Assembly (NCBI RefSeq): GCF_025399195.1
Contig: NW_026252091.1
Location: 372,001 to 436,000 of the forward strand
DNA length: 64,000 nucleotides
Source of the DNA: Umbelopsis ramanniana AG
Taxonomy: Eukaryota; Mucoromycota; Umbelopsidomycetes; Umbelopsidales; Umbelopsidaceae
Direction: 5' to 3'
Part shown: positions 12,893-23,992 of the stretch, one piece after another
How positions within the stretch are numbered: position 1 is the first letter of the stretch
Layout of the letters: the number at the start of each line of letters is the position of its first letter
Made by a program: the position numbers and the translations under genes
Notes under the pieces: model-generated
Database searches by the model: none
Told to the model about the DNA's origin: nothing
What the model saw: only the letters and a program-made list of their open reading frames with translations

Positions 12893-15800
12893 ATGGGGCC
12901 TTCACCACGATCATATTCTAAAGAACGACAGCGTTCGCCGTCTCCTTCTTACAAGCGTAGGAAACACTCTCATAGAGATCGGTACGGAGATTCTCACCGG
13001 TCGCGAGAAGAAGACAGACATCGATCGCGGCGAGACCGCAGTAGCGACAGAGATAGGTCACATCGATCAAGGAACGACGACGATCACAGAACTTCGTCGA
13101 GATCAAGATCATCACGGCACGACGACCGAAGATCTAGCCATAGATCACGATCCCACCATAGACGAGAAGACGAAGTAAGATCCAATAACCGCCACGATAC
13201 TCCAAAATCATCCCACGATCGACTTCATTCACCTGCATCACCTATGCGCAAACCAGATAGCATCAATCAAGATATAGATAATCTGGATAAAGCTCGCGAA
13301 ACTCCCAAAGCACCTGCTGCTGAGGCTGGTTCTAGTCAGGTAAGTGTTGTTCAAATACAATGATTTTCAATTCTCATACCCTAATATCGTGTGTTGCTTT
13401 AGGCCATGCAAGAAACTGCTGCTCTTGCAGCCGACGAGAAACAACAGCAAATTGATAGAGAAGAGGTCATTCGTCAACGACGTGAGAGAGTTGAACAATG
13501 GCGTAGAGAGAGAGAAGCTGCCAAGCAAGCTGAAATGCCCGAAGGCGAATCTAATGCTCAACCCTCAGAAGTTGCAAACGATACCAATGAAAAAGTTGAT
13601 GTTCAGGCTGATGGAGAGCAAGCAGAGGCAATGGAAGACGCTATGGACGAAGATGCTGAACCCGCGGAAAACGATACAGGAAAAAATTGGAGCTTGGAAG
13701 ATGATGAAGATGACGATACAATGGCTGTAGATAATGAACAACAACAACCTGTTCCAGAACTTCCAGATGATGGAAAGTTCCTTGCGTTGCCTAAGCAGGA
13801 TGATGATGCTGAAGACGAAAAGGCAGAATCTCTTGTCTCCAAACCCCCTGTTCGACGAAACATGATGACTATTGGCAAGGGATTTGGTAAACCTATGGCA
13901 TCAGATACGACACAAAACACGAGTCAATCTAACAATGCACCTACTAAATCGAAAATGCGCATTGGGTTTGGAATGGGGCTCGGTAATAAGCTCAACGGTC
14001 TTGGTGGTGCTAAGAAGACAGCTCCAAAGTCAATGAATGTAGATAAACAGCCAAGCAATGCAGAAAAAGAGCAAGAAAAAATGCAAGTTGATCATGATGA
14101 TGATGTTGACCCGCTGGAAGCATATATGGTGGATGTCGATGCGGCAGTTCAACGACTCAATGATGAGGACCTGGTAAAGTTGAAAAGTGGCTCTTCCAAA
14201 TCTAATGGAAAAGATGGTCGATTGTCTGATGACGACGACGATGGCCAGCCAGTGGATAAAGATGATGATGATAGTGACATTGGATCCGATCCAGAAGATA
14301 TCCTAGCTATGGCGGCTAAGCGAGTTAAGAAGAAGGATCTTGCTCCTGTAGATCACTCGCGAGTGGAGTACGAGTTCTTCCGAAAAGACTTTTACATCGA
14401 ACCCCCGGAACTGAAAGAGCTCACTCAAGATCAAGTTGACCTGCTCCGTATTGAGTTGGACGGAATAAAAATTCGAGGTGTAGACTGTCCAAAGCCGATT
14501 CAAAAGTGGACCCACTGTGGTTTACCATCAGGCTGTCTTGAGATCATCCGTAAGCTCAAGTATGATAAGCCTACTCCTATTCAATCGCAAGCCATTCCTG
14601 CTATTATGAATGGACGTGATGTGATCGGCGTTGCAAAAACCGGATCTGGTAAAACAATTGCGTTTTTACTGCCAATGTTCCGACACATCAAGGATCAGCG
14701 TCCTATAGAAAACGGTGAAGGTCCTATTAGTGTCATCATGACTCCCACTCGCGAGTTGGCGGTGCAAATCCATCGTGAATGCAAACCATTCCTCAAAATT
14801 CTCGGACTTCGTGCCGTCTGTGCGTACGGAGGATCGCCTATCAAGGACCAAATTGCTGATCTCAAGCGTGGAGCTGAAATCATTGTATGTACACCGGGAC
14901 GCATGATTGATTTACTGTGTGCTAATTCTGGAAGGGTTACAAACTTGCGTCGAGTCACTTATATGGTGCTGGATGAAGCTGATAGAATGTTTGACATGGG
15001 ATTTGAGCCTCAGGTACGTCTGCCTTGACTTGTTTTGCTCCGTAAGCACAAATGCTCAGCTTATTCAATATGCGTTAACCAATGTATAACCAATCGTTCT
15101 GTAGGTCATGAAGATCGTCAACAATGCTCGACCAAGCAAGCAGACTGTTTTATTCTCTGCAACATTTCCGCGGCAAATGGAAGCCCTAGCTAGAAAGGCT
15201 TTGAAACGTCCGTTAGAGATCACAGTCGGTGGCCGCAGTGTGGTATGCGAGGATGTGACTCAAATTGTGGAGGTTCGAGAGGACGAATCAAAATTTGTGC
15301 GCTTATTGGAAATTCTTGGCCAATTCTACAATAGTGAGAATGAAGATGCAAGAACCCTCATTTTTGTCGATAAACAGGAAGCAGCTGATAACCTTTTACG
15401 TGACCTGATTCGACGTGGTTACATGTGCCTATCACTGCATGGAGGAAAGGTATGTTTGGGATAACCCTGTTTGCTGAAATAACGACCATTATTCTAACCG
15501 CTCTATTTTATTTTGGGTAGGATCAATTGGATCGCGATAGCACTCTTTCTGATTTCAAAGCTGGTGTATCCAATATTCTCATCGCTACATCTGTAGCCGC
15601 TCGCGGTCTGGATGTTAAGCAACTCAAGCTGGTTGTAAATTACGAATGTCCCAACCACATGGAAGATTATGTTCATCGTGTTGGTAGAACTGGTCGTGCA
15701 GGTAACAAGGGTACAGCTTATACTTTCATTACGCCTGAACAAGATCGATATGCTATGGATATTGCCAAAGCACTTAAACTTAGCGATCAACCTGTGCCAA

Positions 15801-16681
15801 CCGACCTACAAAAACTAGTAGATGAATTTCAAGAAAAGGTCAAAAGTGGCAAAGAACGGATCTCAAGTTCCGGATTTGGAGGCAAAGGTCTGGAGCGACT
15901 GGACAAAGATCGAGACATGGTCAAAAAGTTCCAGAAGAAGGCATATGGTGGCGAGGATGATGAGGAATCTGAGGACGAAGCTGAGCATTCTCTCAATGTG
16001 GAGTTTAAAGCTGTCCAGGCGGATACTCGGGCCGGTGCCCGAACAGACTCAGAGCCCAGCGGACCAACGCCACATGCATTTGCTACACAGAGTACAGAAG
16101 AATTAACGCCGCAAGCTCTGGCGGCCAAGAAGGCGGTAGAGCAAGTAGCTGCAAGAATCAACGCTCTCTCATCATCTGCTAATAAAGGCGGTCGCAAGGC
16201 TCAAGATATCATTAACGACATCAATTCCAAATATAAAGAAACGGCCGTTAAGCAAGACGAAGATGCTAAAGAAGGTAACCCAGGATTTGCTTATGAAATT
16301 GAGATCAATGATTATCCTCAGAAAGCAAGATGGCGGGTAACAAATAAGGTAAGATGGTGTTTCTTGGTATCACTTTCACTCATGTTTTCATCATTTATCT
16401 AAATCAACTTGTTTCTACCCGTTCTTTAGGAAATGATCACTCAAATTATCGAAGTCTCTGGAGCAGCCATTACTACACGTGGTACATACTTTCCTCCTGG
16501 TAGACAACCGGGTGCAAATGAACGAAAGCTGTACTTGTTCATTGAGGGAGATAGTGAAATGGTCATAGATAAAGCCAAGAATGAAGTCAAGCGGATATTG
16601 ATGGAGGCTACCGTTGCTCAAATGGAACAGGACGCTCGTACAGGTGGTGGAGGAGCTACTGGTAGATACTCAGTTGTGTAA
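12893..16681 (+). CDS. PRP5: Spliceosomal DEAD-box RNA helicase Prp5 (DDX46)
   Basis: Five exons (12893-13339, 13403-15013, 15105-15449, 15521-16348, 16430-16681) encode about 1160 residues. The first 110 residues are RS/RD-rich, followed by a Glu/Gln-rich coiled segment and acidic stretches. The pre-helicase motif reads [17 protein letters not shown]. Helicase motifs are all present: Q motif ([11 protein letters not shown]), I (AKTGSGKT), Ia (PTRELA), II (DEAD), III (SAT), IV-VI ([19 protein letters not shown]). The C-terminus has the KH-like region conserved in DDX46 ([13 protein letters not shown]). Prp5 remodels U2 snRNP for branch-site recognition. AATAAA follows at 16705. Confidence 0.97.
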
Positions 16682-17091
16682 GCAGCCCTCGAAGTTACCC
16701 TTTAAATAAAAAAAAAGATGCAATTATCAAATGTCAATTGTAAACTGTTTCAAGAAGAATACGAAAGGCTGGAGCCATAACGAAGATGTTGTCGGTTAAT
16801 ATTCTCCGTTTCTGGCTGCCAGCTACACCAACTGTAGCCAAGCATTATGACAGGGAATCGCTCAGGCATTATACAGAGCGCTCCACAATGTATTTCCCGT
16901 CAACGACGGCATGATAAGAAGCAACGCAATATAAAGGACGTAAGGATATGGAGGGTACATTGTGTACAAACCAGTCAGTAAATGTGTCGCCCAGACTTTG
17001 CAACACAACCTTAAATCAAATTTCACATATAAAAGGACGATTCTCCCGTCGACGTTTAAATTTTTTCATTTTGTCTGACAAACAGCATTTA
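16682..17091. other. Intergenic region and promoter of the PAS protein
   Basis: This contains the PRP5 poly(A) signal (16705-16710) and, at its right end, a TATA box for the following gene. An in-frame upstream extension exists from 16948, but it overlaps the TATA box and is unlikely to be translated. Confidence 0.5.
17028..17034 (+). promoter_or_regulatory. TATA box (TATAAAA) of the PAS gene
   Basis: TATAAAA sits 58 bp before the chosen ATG at 17092, a spacing that allows a short 5' leader. Confidence 0.6.
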
Positions 17092-17880
17092 ATGGATATA
17101 AATTTTATAAGCTTTCATGACACATCTGATGAAAGCAAGATACTATACGCATCTGACAGTGTTACCGATGTTCTTGGTTACAATCCGGAAGACGTAGTGG
17201 GGAGATCCGCGTTCGAGTTTTTGCACCCGGACGAAGCACCTACCATACGACGATTAAATATGGCAAGAATTCAAGCACAAGAAGTATCCGCTCTAACTTA
17301 TTGCCGATATAAACGTTCTGACGGAGAGTACGCGGATGTTGAAGCGATCTTTCACTACTGCTATGACGTTGTCATACTGGCCACATTCCTTCGACGACCA
17401 GAGACAGAGAGGCATTACGTTCGTGCTCAATCCGCGTTGACATTGCACATTATAAAACCCGATGGCTCATTAGAAATGGTCCAAGGATCAGAGAATCAAG
17501 AACGAACTATGGGACTACAGATCGAACGGTATAACTGGGACGACACGCAAAGAAGCCTGGAACCACGATTCGCCGTGATATTGAATCGATTTACACGCTC
17601 TCTCAGTATTCTATTCGTCAGTCAAGCTGCACAAGAAATGGTTGGCGTACGGATCGAAGACGCTATCGGAAAAAGTTTTTTTAACTATGTTGACCCGCGA
17701 GACCAGCCACAGCTCAGGGATGCTCTAGAAGAAGCAAAAACAACAGATGAATTTGTGCATGTATGCTTCAATTGGTGCACGAGAGGTCATGTGGTCTGTC
17801 TCCTGGAGGGTATATCAAGCTGCACAAGCGATGGTATTGTGGTGGTATTTCGGAAATGCATAAAGCAGGATATCGAATAG
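17092..17880 (+). CDS. Two-PAS-domain protein (WC-1-like PAS, no DNA-binding finger seen)
   Basis: Single exon of 262 residues starting MDINFISFHDTSDESK. The first PAS domain is strongly recognisable (ILYASDSVTDVLGYNPEDVV, then GRSAFEFLHPDE). A second PAS-like repeat lies at about residues 170-250 (SLSILFVSQAAQEMVGVRIE, IGKSFFNYVDPRD). These resemble the non-LOV PAS domains of fungal white-collar-type regulators. The LOV flavin-binding motif (GRNCRFLQ type) and a GATA finger are absent. It may act as a PAS adaptor that heterodimerises with a white-collar protein; this is inference. The upstream methionine at 16948 is disfavoured because a TATA box lies between the two ATGs. Confidence 0.8.
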   Translation: MDINFISFHDTSDESKILYASDSVTDVLGYNPEDVVGRSAFEFLHPDEAPTIRRLNMARIQAQEVSALTYCRYKRSDGEYADVEAIFHYCYDVVILATFLRRPETERHYVRAQSALTLHIIKPDGSLEMVQGSENQERTMGLQIERYNWDDTQRSLEPRFAVILNRFTRSLSILFVSQAAQEMVGVRIEDAIGKSFFNYVDPRDQPQLRDALEEAKTTDEFVHVCFNWCTRGHVVCLLEGISSCTSDGIVVVFRKCIKQDIE

Positions 17881-19223
17881 ATGCGGTGTTGAGGATGGCA
17901 AAGATCTCTATATATTGTGTTTTTTTCCTTGCCTTCTTATGCTAGGCATGTATTTGGCTTCTTCTTGTTTTCTTTGACGCCTAGCATCGAGGGCTGCCTT
18001 GTATAATCTTGTTCTACATATATAAAAAGAAACCTAATAGCCTGTTACCGGGATGCAAAGTTGGAAGTATTGGCAACGTATCTTTACCTTTTCGGTAATC
18101 TGATTTTGCTCATGCTGAACTCTGAATTTTAAACCGATAGCGTTTGCCGTTTTATTTAGTAAATACTGCATCCTAAAGAAATCCACTTATCAAGTGTTAC
18201 AGGACCCGTAGATGGTATCCACATACCCTCAAGGTGGTCGGTTACATAGGTCGGTACGATTTGATCCCCGTAAACAAGTGGATTCAAAACCATGGGCTCC
18301 TACAGGGACAGTAATATGACTGGTTGAGGCCAGCTCCTCAAATAGTCGAGTGGTATTTCCATGTTCGGTCCAATTGCATTTAGATGCCAAGAAAACTCAT
18401 TTTTCTTCAACGCGTTAGAAGTCATTATTGGCATGTCGTAGCTGACTCTGATGCAATTCATTTTGTGAATCGTACCCTCCATATTTCAAAGCAAACATTA
18501 ACATCAGTAGCTTCTATCTTTCCTAGCATTTCATAGAACGTCCCGTACGGTAATTGTTGTAAGTCAATGTTGCCTGTGTGGCTCTTTTCCTTGCAGAATA
18601 TATGCACTTTTGTTGGAAACTTGACTAAACCCTCCTGAGCACTCATGTGTATATTAAGCCGTTTACATTCAGGTCGCTATCGCTGCAGGTTGATGATGAT
18701 CCTGAACCTGGACGCCTTGCCACATCAGGCATGATACGTATGATCAAAAGAGATATTTTATTTTTTACGATAAGTGGCATCCGTTACAGGGGAGTAGCAT
18801 TCCGCAAAATACATACGTGAAGAAATCTCAAGAAAAAAAACATCTAGGTCCCTGTGCTATTGTATGCCTCCTTATTTTTGAGTTACTCCTATTCACATCT
18901 CGTTGGATTAGCTTTACCAGTCGAGTCGACTGGCTATAAATAATAATGAAAATAAATAGAAAAAAATGGCTGCTGACATACAGACTGCTGAGAGTTGAAA
19001 GCCGTATTTATCGGCAACGCTGGATAGTTTTCATATTACATTGCCAATCTTGCCGGCTTCAGTCATACGACATTTTAGTTACGAGGTTCAACAAAAAGGG
19101 AAGAACATCAGATAATAGCCGATTGGAACATTGGTGCAACCAGAAACCTTCTCTTTTATCTTTTCATAAACTATCTCCTTCGGCGTCTGCTCTTTCATCT
19201 ACACGAGTATCAATTTACAATTT
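17881..19223. other. Gene-poor interval between PAS gene and cation ATPase
   Basis: About 1.3 kb. It contains the questionable minus-strand frames at 18300-18646 described separately, A-rich runs near 18830 and the ATPase promoter. No RNA gene or repeat family was recognised. Confidence 0.4.
18300..18646 (-). pseudogene. Possible broken small gene (two overlapping open frames)
   Basis: On the minus strand the frame MSAQEGLVKFPTKVHIFCKE continues to 18458. A second frame, shifted by one, carries VSYDMPIMTSNALKKNEFSW to a stop at 18300. Both look protein-like (mixed beta/alpha, PB1-like spacing), and they could be joined only by removing 28 nt between GT and AG, too short for an intron here. 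Either a frameshifted remnant or chance. No family is assigned. Confidence 0.22.
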
Positions 19224-22200
19224 ATGGACAAGCTCTCTTCCGACAGTACAGTGTCCACCTCAACGCTGTGTGCAAAAGATGTATATAGCGAAAAAGATAT
19301 CGAGTTTGGCGGCCAAGTACTCAAAGATGGTCGTCGTTCAACAGAACACCAGATAGAGATAAATGGTACGTGCGGATATGTAGATCGTTTGTACTCCACA
19401 CGTCAACTTTATTTTCCAAACACTTGCCCTATTATATCTGTTCATCTCTTATTTATGGTTTCATGTTTTATACATTTCTCTAGTTCATGATTTGGTCGGC
19501 TCAATACAAAATTCAGACATCCCCTTAATGGAGGTTCTGCAGGGATTGCAATATGTCATGGATCATCGCATCCGTGGCGGCCACTTTGCAGACCTTGATG
19601 AGTCTCTAATGGATCGTCTTTGCGAAGGCTTATTGCTTCTTGCTGGCAAGACCAAGGGCAATTTACTACGGAAAAGACCTACAGAAGAGGCTGACATGGC
19701 ATTTTTCCTTTTTGGAGACTTTTTTGAAGAAGGTACGGTGATATATCCCGTGTGCTTTTGCATGCCTCGCTGCATGATGCTTGTCACTTATATCCAAATT
19801 TTAGTATCCGATTTTAGACGTGTAGTAGGTCGTCGACTGGCTCACGAAATACGTCTCAATCTTAAAATACATTACCGTTGTCTCCCGAACTGTACAGCTG
19901 AGCAAAAGCAGGCCGCATTGGCTATCTTGCACATGCTCACAAGGTCATTTCCTCAATTCAACGATTGGAAGGATCTGGTCGCTAAAGATGAGCATAGTAC
20001 TGTCGAGAGCTTGTTGACAAGCCCCGAAGCTCAGGACCTCGAAAAATCCTACAGTTACAAAATGCCTCAACCTGGAGGCACAAAATATGCCCCACCTGCT
20101 CTCTACTTTGATCGCACGGTTGAAAAGCTTCTGGCAATGTTTCCAAATACCCATCCAGAAAAAGGTTTACCTTCAGAAGTACTGCCTGCCCTGTACAGTC
20201 ATTACGGCTATAACCAGTTACCAGATCCACCAAAATCAAGTGCTCTAAAAATACTCGGACGTCAACTCGCCGATTTCATGGTCATTATTCTCATCATAGC
20301 TAGTATTGTGGAAGCTGCGCAACAAGACTTCAAATCCATGGCTGTGCTTCTTGTTGTCATTGTTTTAAACACCATCATTGGCTTTTGGCAGGAATTCAAA
20401 GCTAGTAAAACCTTGGAGGCATTATCGGATCTAACAGTACCCAAAGCAAATGTAATGCGAGATGGAGTCCTACAAAACGTTGATTCATCTGAATTAGTGC
20501 CAGGGGACTTGGTCATTCTGGAGGAAGGCGAAGCTATTCCTGCAGATCTGAGACTTATTGAAGTTTCGCAATTGCAAGCTATGGAAAGTGTCTTGACGGG
20601 TGAAAGTGTTCCAACCACGAAAACGATAGAGGCTGTCAGCGCAAAGGTATAGTATTCGAATTAAACTGGTAAAGTTAGTAAGATTTGAGGCTTACAAAAA
20701 GTTGCATCATATGCTACAACCACTTCCTGAAAATGATAACCTCTAGACTCGTCGCATTCCATTGGGCGACTGTAAAGGCAATGCATTCATGTCCACAGTG
20801 GTGGCCAAAGGAAGAGCCAAGGGAATTGTAGTCCGTACAGGAACACAAACGGAGGTAAGGAGCAAATGAAGCTTCTGAAGGAGTTAACCTTAATGACGTA
20901 CTTACGATCGAAACACCTTAGATTGGCAAAGTTAGTATGGCGATCAATTCTGGATCAGAAAAAAGAGTCATTACCCCTATTCAAAGGAAATTAGCAAAGC
21001 TTGGCCAGTATCTTATCATCATCGCAGTCGTACTATGTGCCCTTGTTGTTGGTATTGGCCTTGCATGGAAAAAGGATGCTAAAACTACCATCAACATTGG
21101 CTTGAGGTAAGCAGATGAACTAGAAAGCTGAAGCTCTCCACCTTTTAATTCTTCATATTTACATCCCTTTGTACAGTTTGGCAGTTTCTGTCATTCCTGA
21201 GGGTTTGATCGCAGTTACCACTGTCACGATGGCATTAGCGGTTCGTCGTATGGCTGCTGCGTAAGTATAGCAACATTTGTATTCTTGATTTTAATATCCT
21301 CTTACACATCTGTTTTGTAGCAATTGTATCGTTAGAACACTTCCTGCTGTCGAGACATTAGGAAGTCTAACCGTCATTTGTTCGGATAAGGTAGGTCACA
21401 TCGATTTATTATTTCTTCACAGCACAGAAGGCTAAACTTTTATCATACTTTAACAGACGGGCACGCTCACCCAAGGAAAAATGACAGCGGCCGAACTTTG
21501 GACAACTGATGGACTAGCATATGGATTTACGGAATCTCAAAGCTCAAGTCCTTTGGATGGCAAGATTATATCGCAAGCAGTTCCATCCCTCCGAGTCCCA
21601 TCTCTAAACAAACTAACACCAGCAGTTTCATCTCGAGAAGTGTCGCCTAGCAATATCGCCGCTAATGCGCCTACCATGACTCTAGCCTTAATGGTATCAT
21701 CACTATGTAACAATGCATCAATTAGCCATTCTGAAGGTGAATGGAAAGAAATTGGAGATCCAACTGAAGTTGCTTTGCTCGTTGCCGCTACCAAATCCGG
21801 TCTTTCTCGTGCAACCTGGTTAAGCAAAGGGTTTTCAAAGGTCCATGAAAAAGCATTCGACAGCGAGCGAAAACTCATGAGTTCGGTCTGGAAAAGCTCT
21901 GAGGGCATTGAGTATGTCCTTTGTAAAGGAGCGCCTGAAGAGGTACTTCGTAAATGCACTCATTTCTGCGAACCGACTGCGAAATCCAACTCCATACATT
22001 CCATTATTCATGGAGAGCGCATTGAGGATCAAGTTATTAATGAGGATTTTATCAATGAAGTGTCTGAGGAAAGCTGTTCTATGGCTAAGGAAGGGCTTCG
22101 TGTACTTGGTCTAGCTTATCGTAAAGTCGATGTCATTAACGCCCTACAGATATCAACCGAGGAAAACGATAGCCATTATGACGAAGCTGACCTAACTTTC

Positions 22201-23756
22201 ATTGGACTCATTGGACTCATTGATCCTCCAAAAGAAGGCGTGAAAGATGCTATAGCCCGTTGCCAGCAAGCTGGCATCAAAGTCATTATGATCACTGGTG
22301 ATCATGTGCAAACTGCTACAGCTATCGCAACCCAGTTAGGAATTGTTCAGCCCAATAATACTTGCACGGTAAGGGTTTTTGTTTTGCCATAGTTAAACAG
22401 AAAGTCTAATGACAGTACTCACTCATACTTTGAATTGACATATAGGCATACGCCATGATTGGAAGCGAATTAGACCTCCTCTCCGATGAAGCTATTTTAG
22501 GATTAAATCCATTTCCCAATGTTTTTGCTCGAGTGAGTCCAGATAACAAGTTAAAGATTGTCAAGGCTTTGCAAGAAAGAGGAGAACAAGTAGCCATGAC
22601 TGGTGATGGTGTCAATGGTAAGCAGTGTAGATCATTGACTGGAAACCTTTTATCGTCATCGATTTTCTGATTCACCCTCTGCAACTTCGCATTATGCAGA
22701 CGCTCCGGCCATCAAATGCGCATCGGTTGGCATTGCAATGGGCTTGGCTGGAACAGAAATAACGAAGCAAGCCGCTGACGTGGTGATTGCCGATGATAAG
22801 TAAGTAATTATCCTGACTACTGCGTCTTCGCTTTTTGGGATAATAGCTTAATAATGTGAACTGCTAGCTTTGCATGCATTGTGTCGGCAATTGAAGAAGG
22901 CCGCCATGTTTTTGACAACATCCTGAAGTTCATTGTTTATCTTCTGAGCTGTAATGGAGCCGAAATTTTTTTGAATCTGGTGTGCGCGATTTCTGGGATG
23001 GAATTGCCCTTTGGTACAGTTCTCATTCTTTGGGCTAACATCATTGGTAAGAGCCATGGCAATTAACCAGATTATTTATATGTTTCCTGCCTTACTGATT
23101 GAGATTTCATATTACCAGCTGATGTCCCTCCCGCAATGGCTATCGGCGTTGAGCCCAAGGAAATTGGAATCATGAATCGCAATCCTCGTAACCCCAAAAA
23201 AGGAGTTCTTACGAAAGTTACCTGGACTATTGTCATTTTCCAAGCATTTTTAATATGTGCTTTGACAGTGGGCTTGTACGTGATTGATTTGATGGTTTTG
23301 AAAATGCCACTCAGTGCTGCACAATCAGTGGTAAGGACCATTTTACCTCAATGTTGCCTTGTCGAGCAACTACTTACATCAATGTTCCATCTCAATAGGC
23401 ATTCGTCAACATGACTACAATGCAACTTTTGCAATCATTTTTCTCCCGATCCATTAGCCAGTCTGTATTTGTAACTGGCATATTTGGCAATAAGTGGATC
23501 GTAGGTGCATTTGTACTTTCATTTGGAGCTATGGTGGCTGGTTGCTACATACCAGGTATGGAACATTGTCCTCAGTCTGTCACATTGTCTGCTCATTCTC
23601 ATCGATTTCTTTCCTGTAGCATTGGCCAGTTGGCTACTGCTTGAGCAAATTGGGTGGCTAGAATGGTGCCAAGTCCTTATTTGCTGTGTTATCATGACAG
23701 CATTTGTAGAAGTAGAAAAATGTATTATTAGACGAAGACTCACTGATGTGCTATAA
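19224..23756 (+). CDS. P2-type cation-transporting P-type ATPase (Ca2+ pump-like) with long N-terminal extension
   Basis: About 14 exons giving roughly 1,180 residues. P-type hallmarks are TGES, the phosphorylation motif DKTGTLT at about 21,390-21,470, and MTGDGVN-D split by an intron at 22,617. Ion-site residues resemble SERCA/SPCA. M4 has IPEGL, M5 has SCNGAEIF (Asn and Glu spaced as in SERCA site I), and M6 has [16 protein letters not shown], near the PMR1 pattern N-x3-D-x-PPA. This favours Ca2+ or Ca2+/Mn2+ over ENA-type Na+ export, by inference. Before the usual cytoplasmic N-domain ([18 protein letters not shown]) lies an extra region of about 240 residues that I do not recognise. Location is expected in an internal or plasma membrane. 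Confidence 0.88.
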
Positions 23757-23992
23757 TTAATTACATTAGGATTGTTGTAAGGAAGGCACTATTATTCATT
23801 ATTACGATATATTTCTTCATTAATGCATTGAACAAACGGTGATTCAATTGAGGAGCTGCGGCGGACGATGCCCCCATCGATAAACTGAGGATTATTTTAA
23901 CAAAAAAAAGCTTGACTGCGGTAAAAATTTTGAGCATATAATTCCGTCTCTACCAGAATTTTCGCACGCCTCCGCCTTTTGTCTCTACTCTA

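Noticed and set aside
16948-17091. Upstream in-frame start for the PAS protein
   Set aside because: A TATA box lies between this ATG and the next one, and the extra residues do not look like part of a PAS protein.
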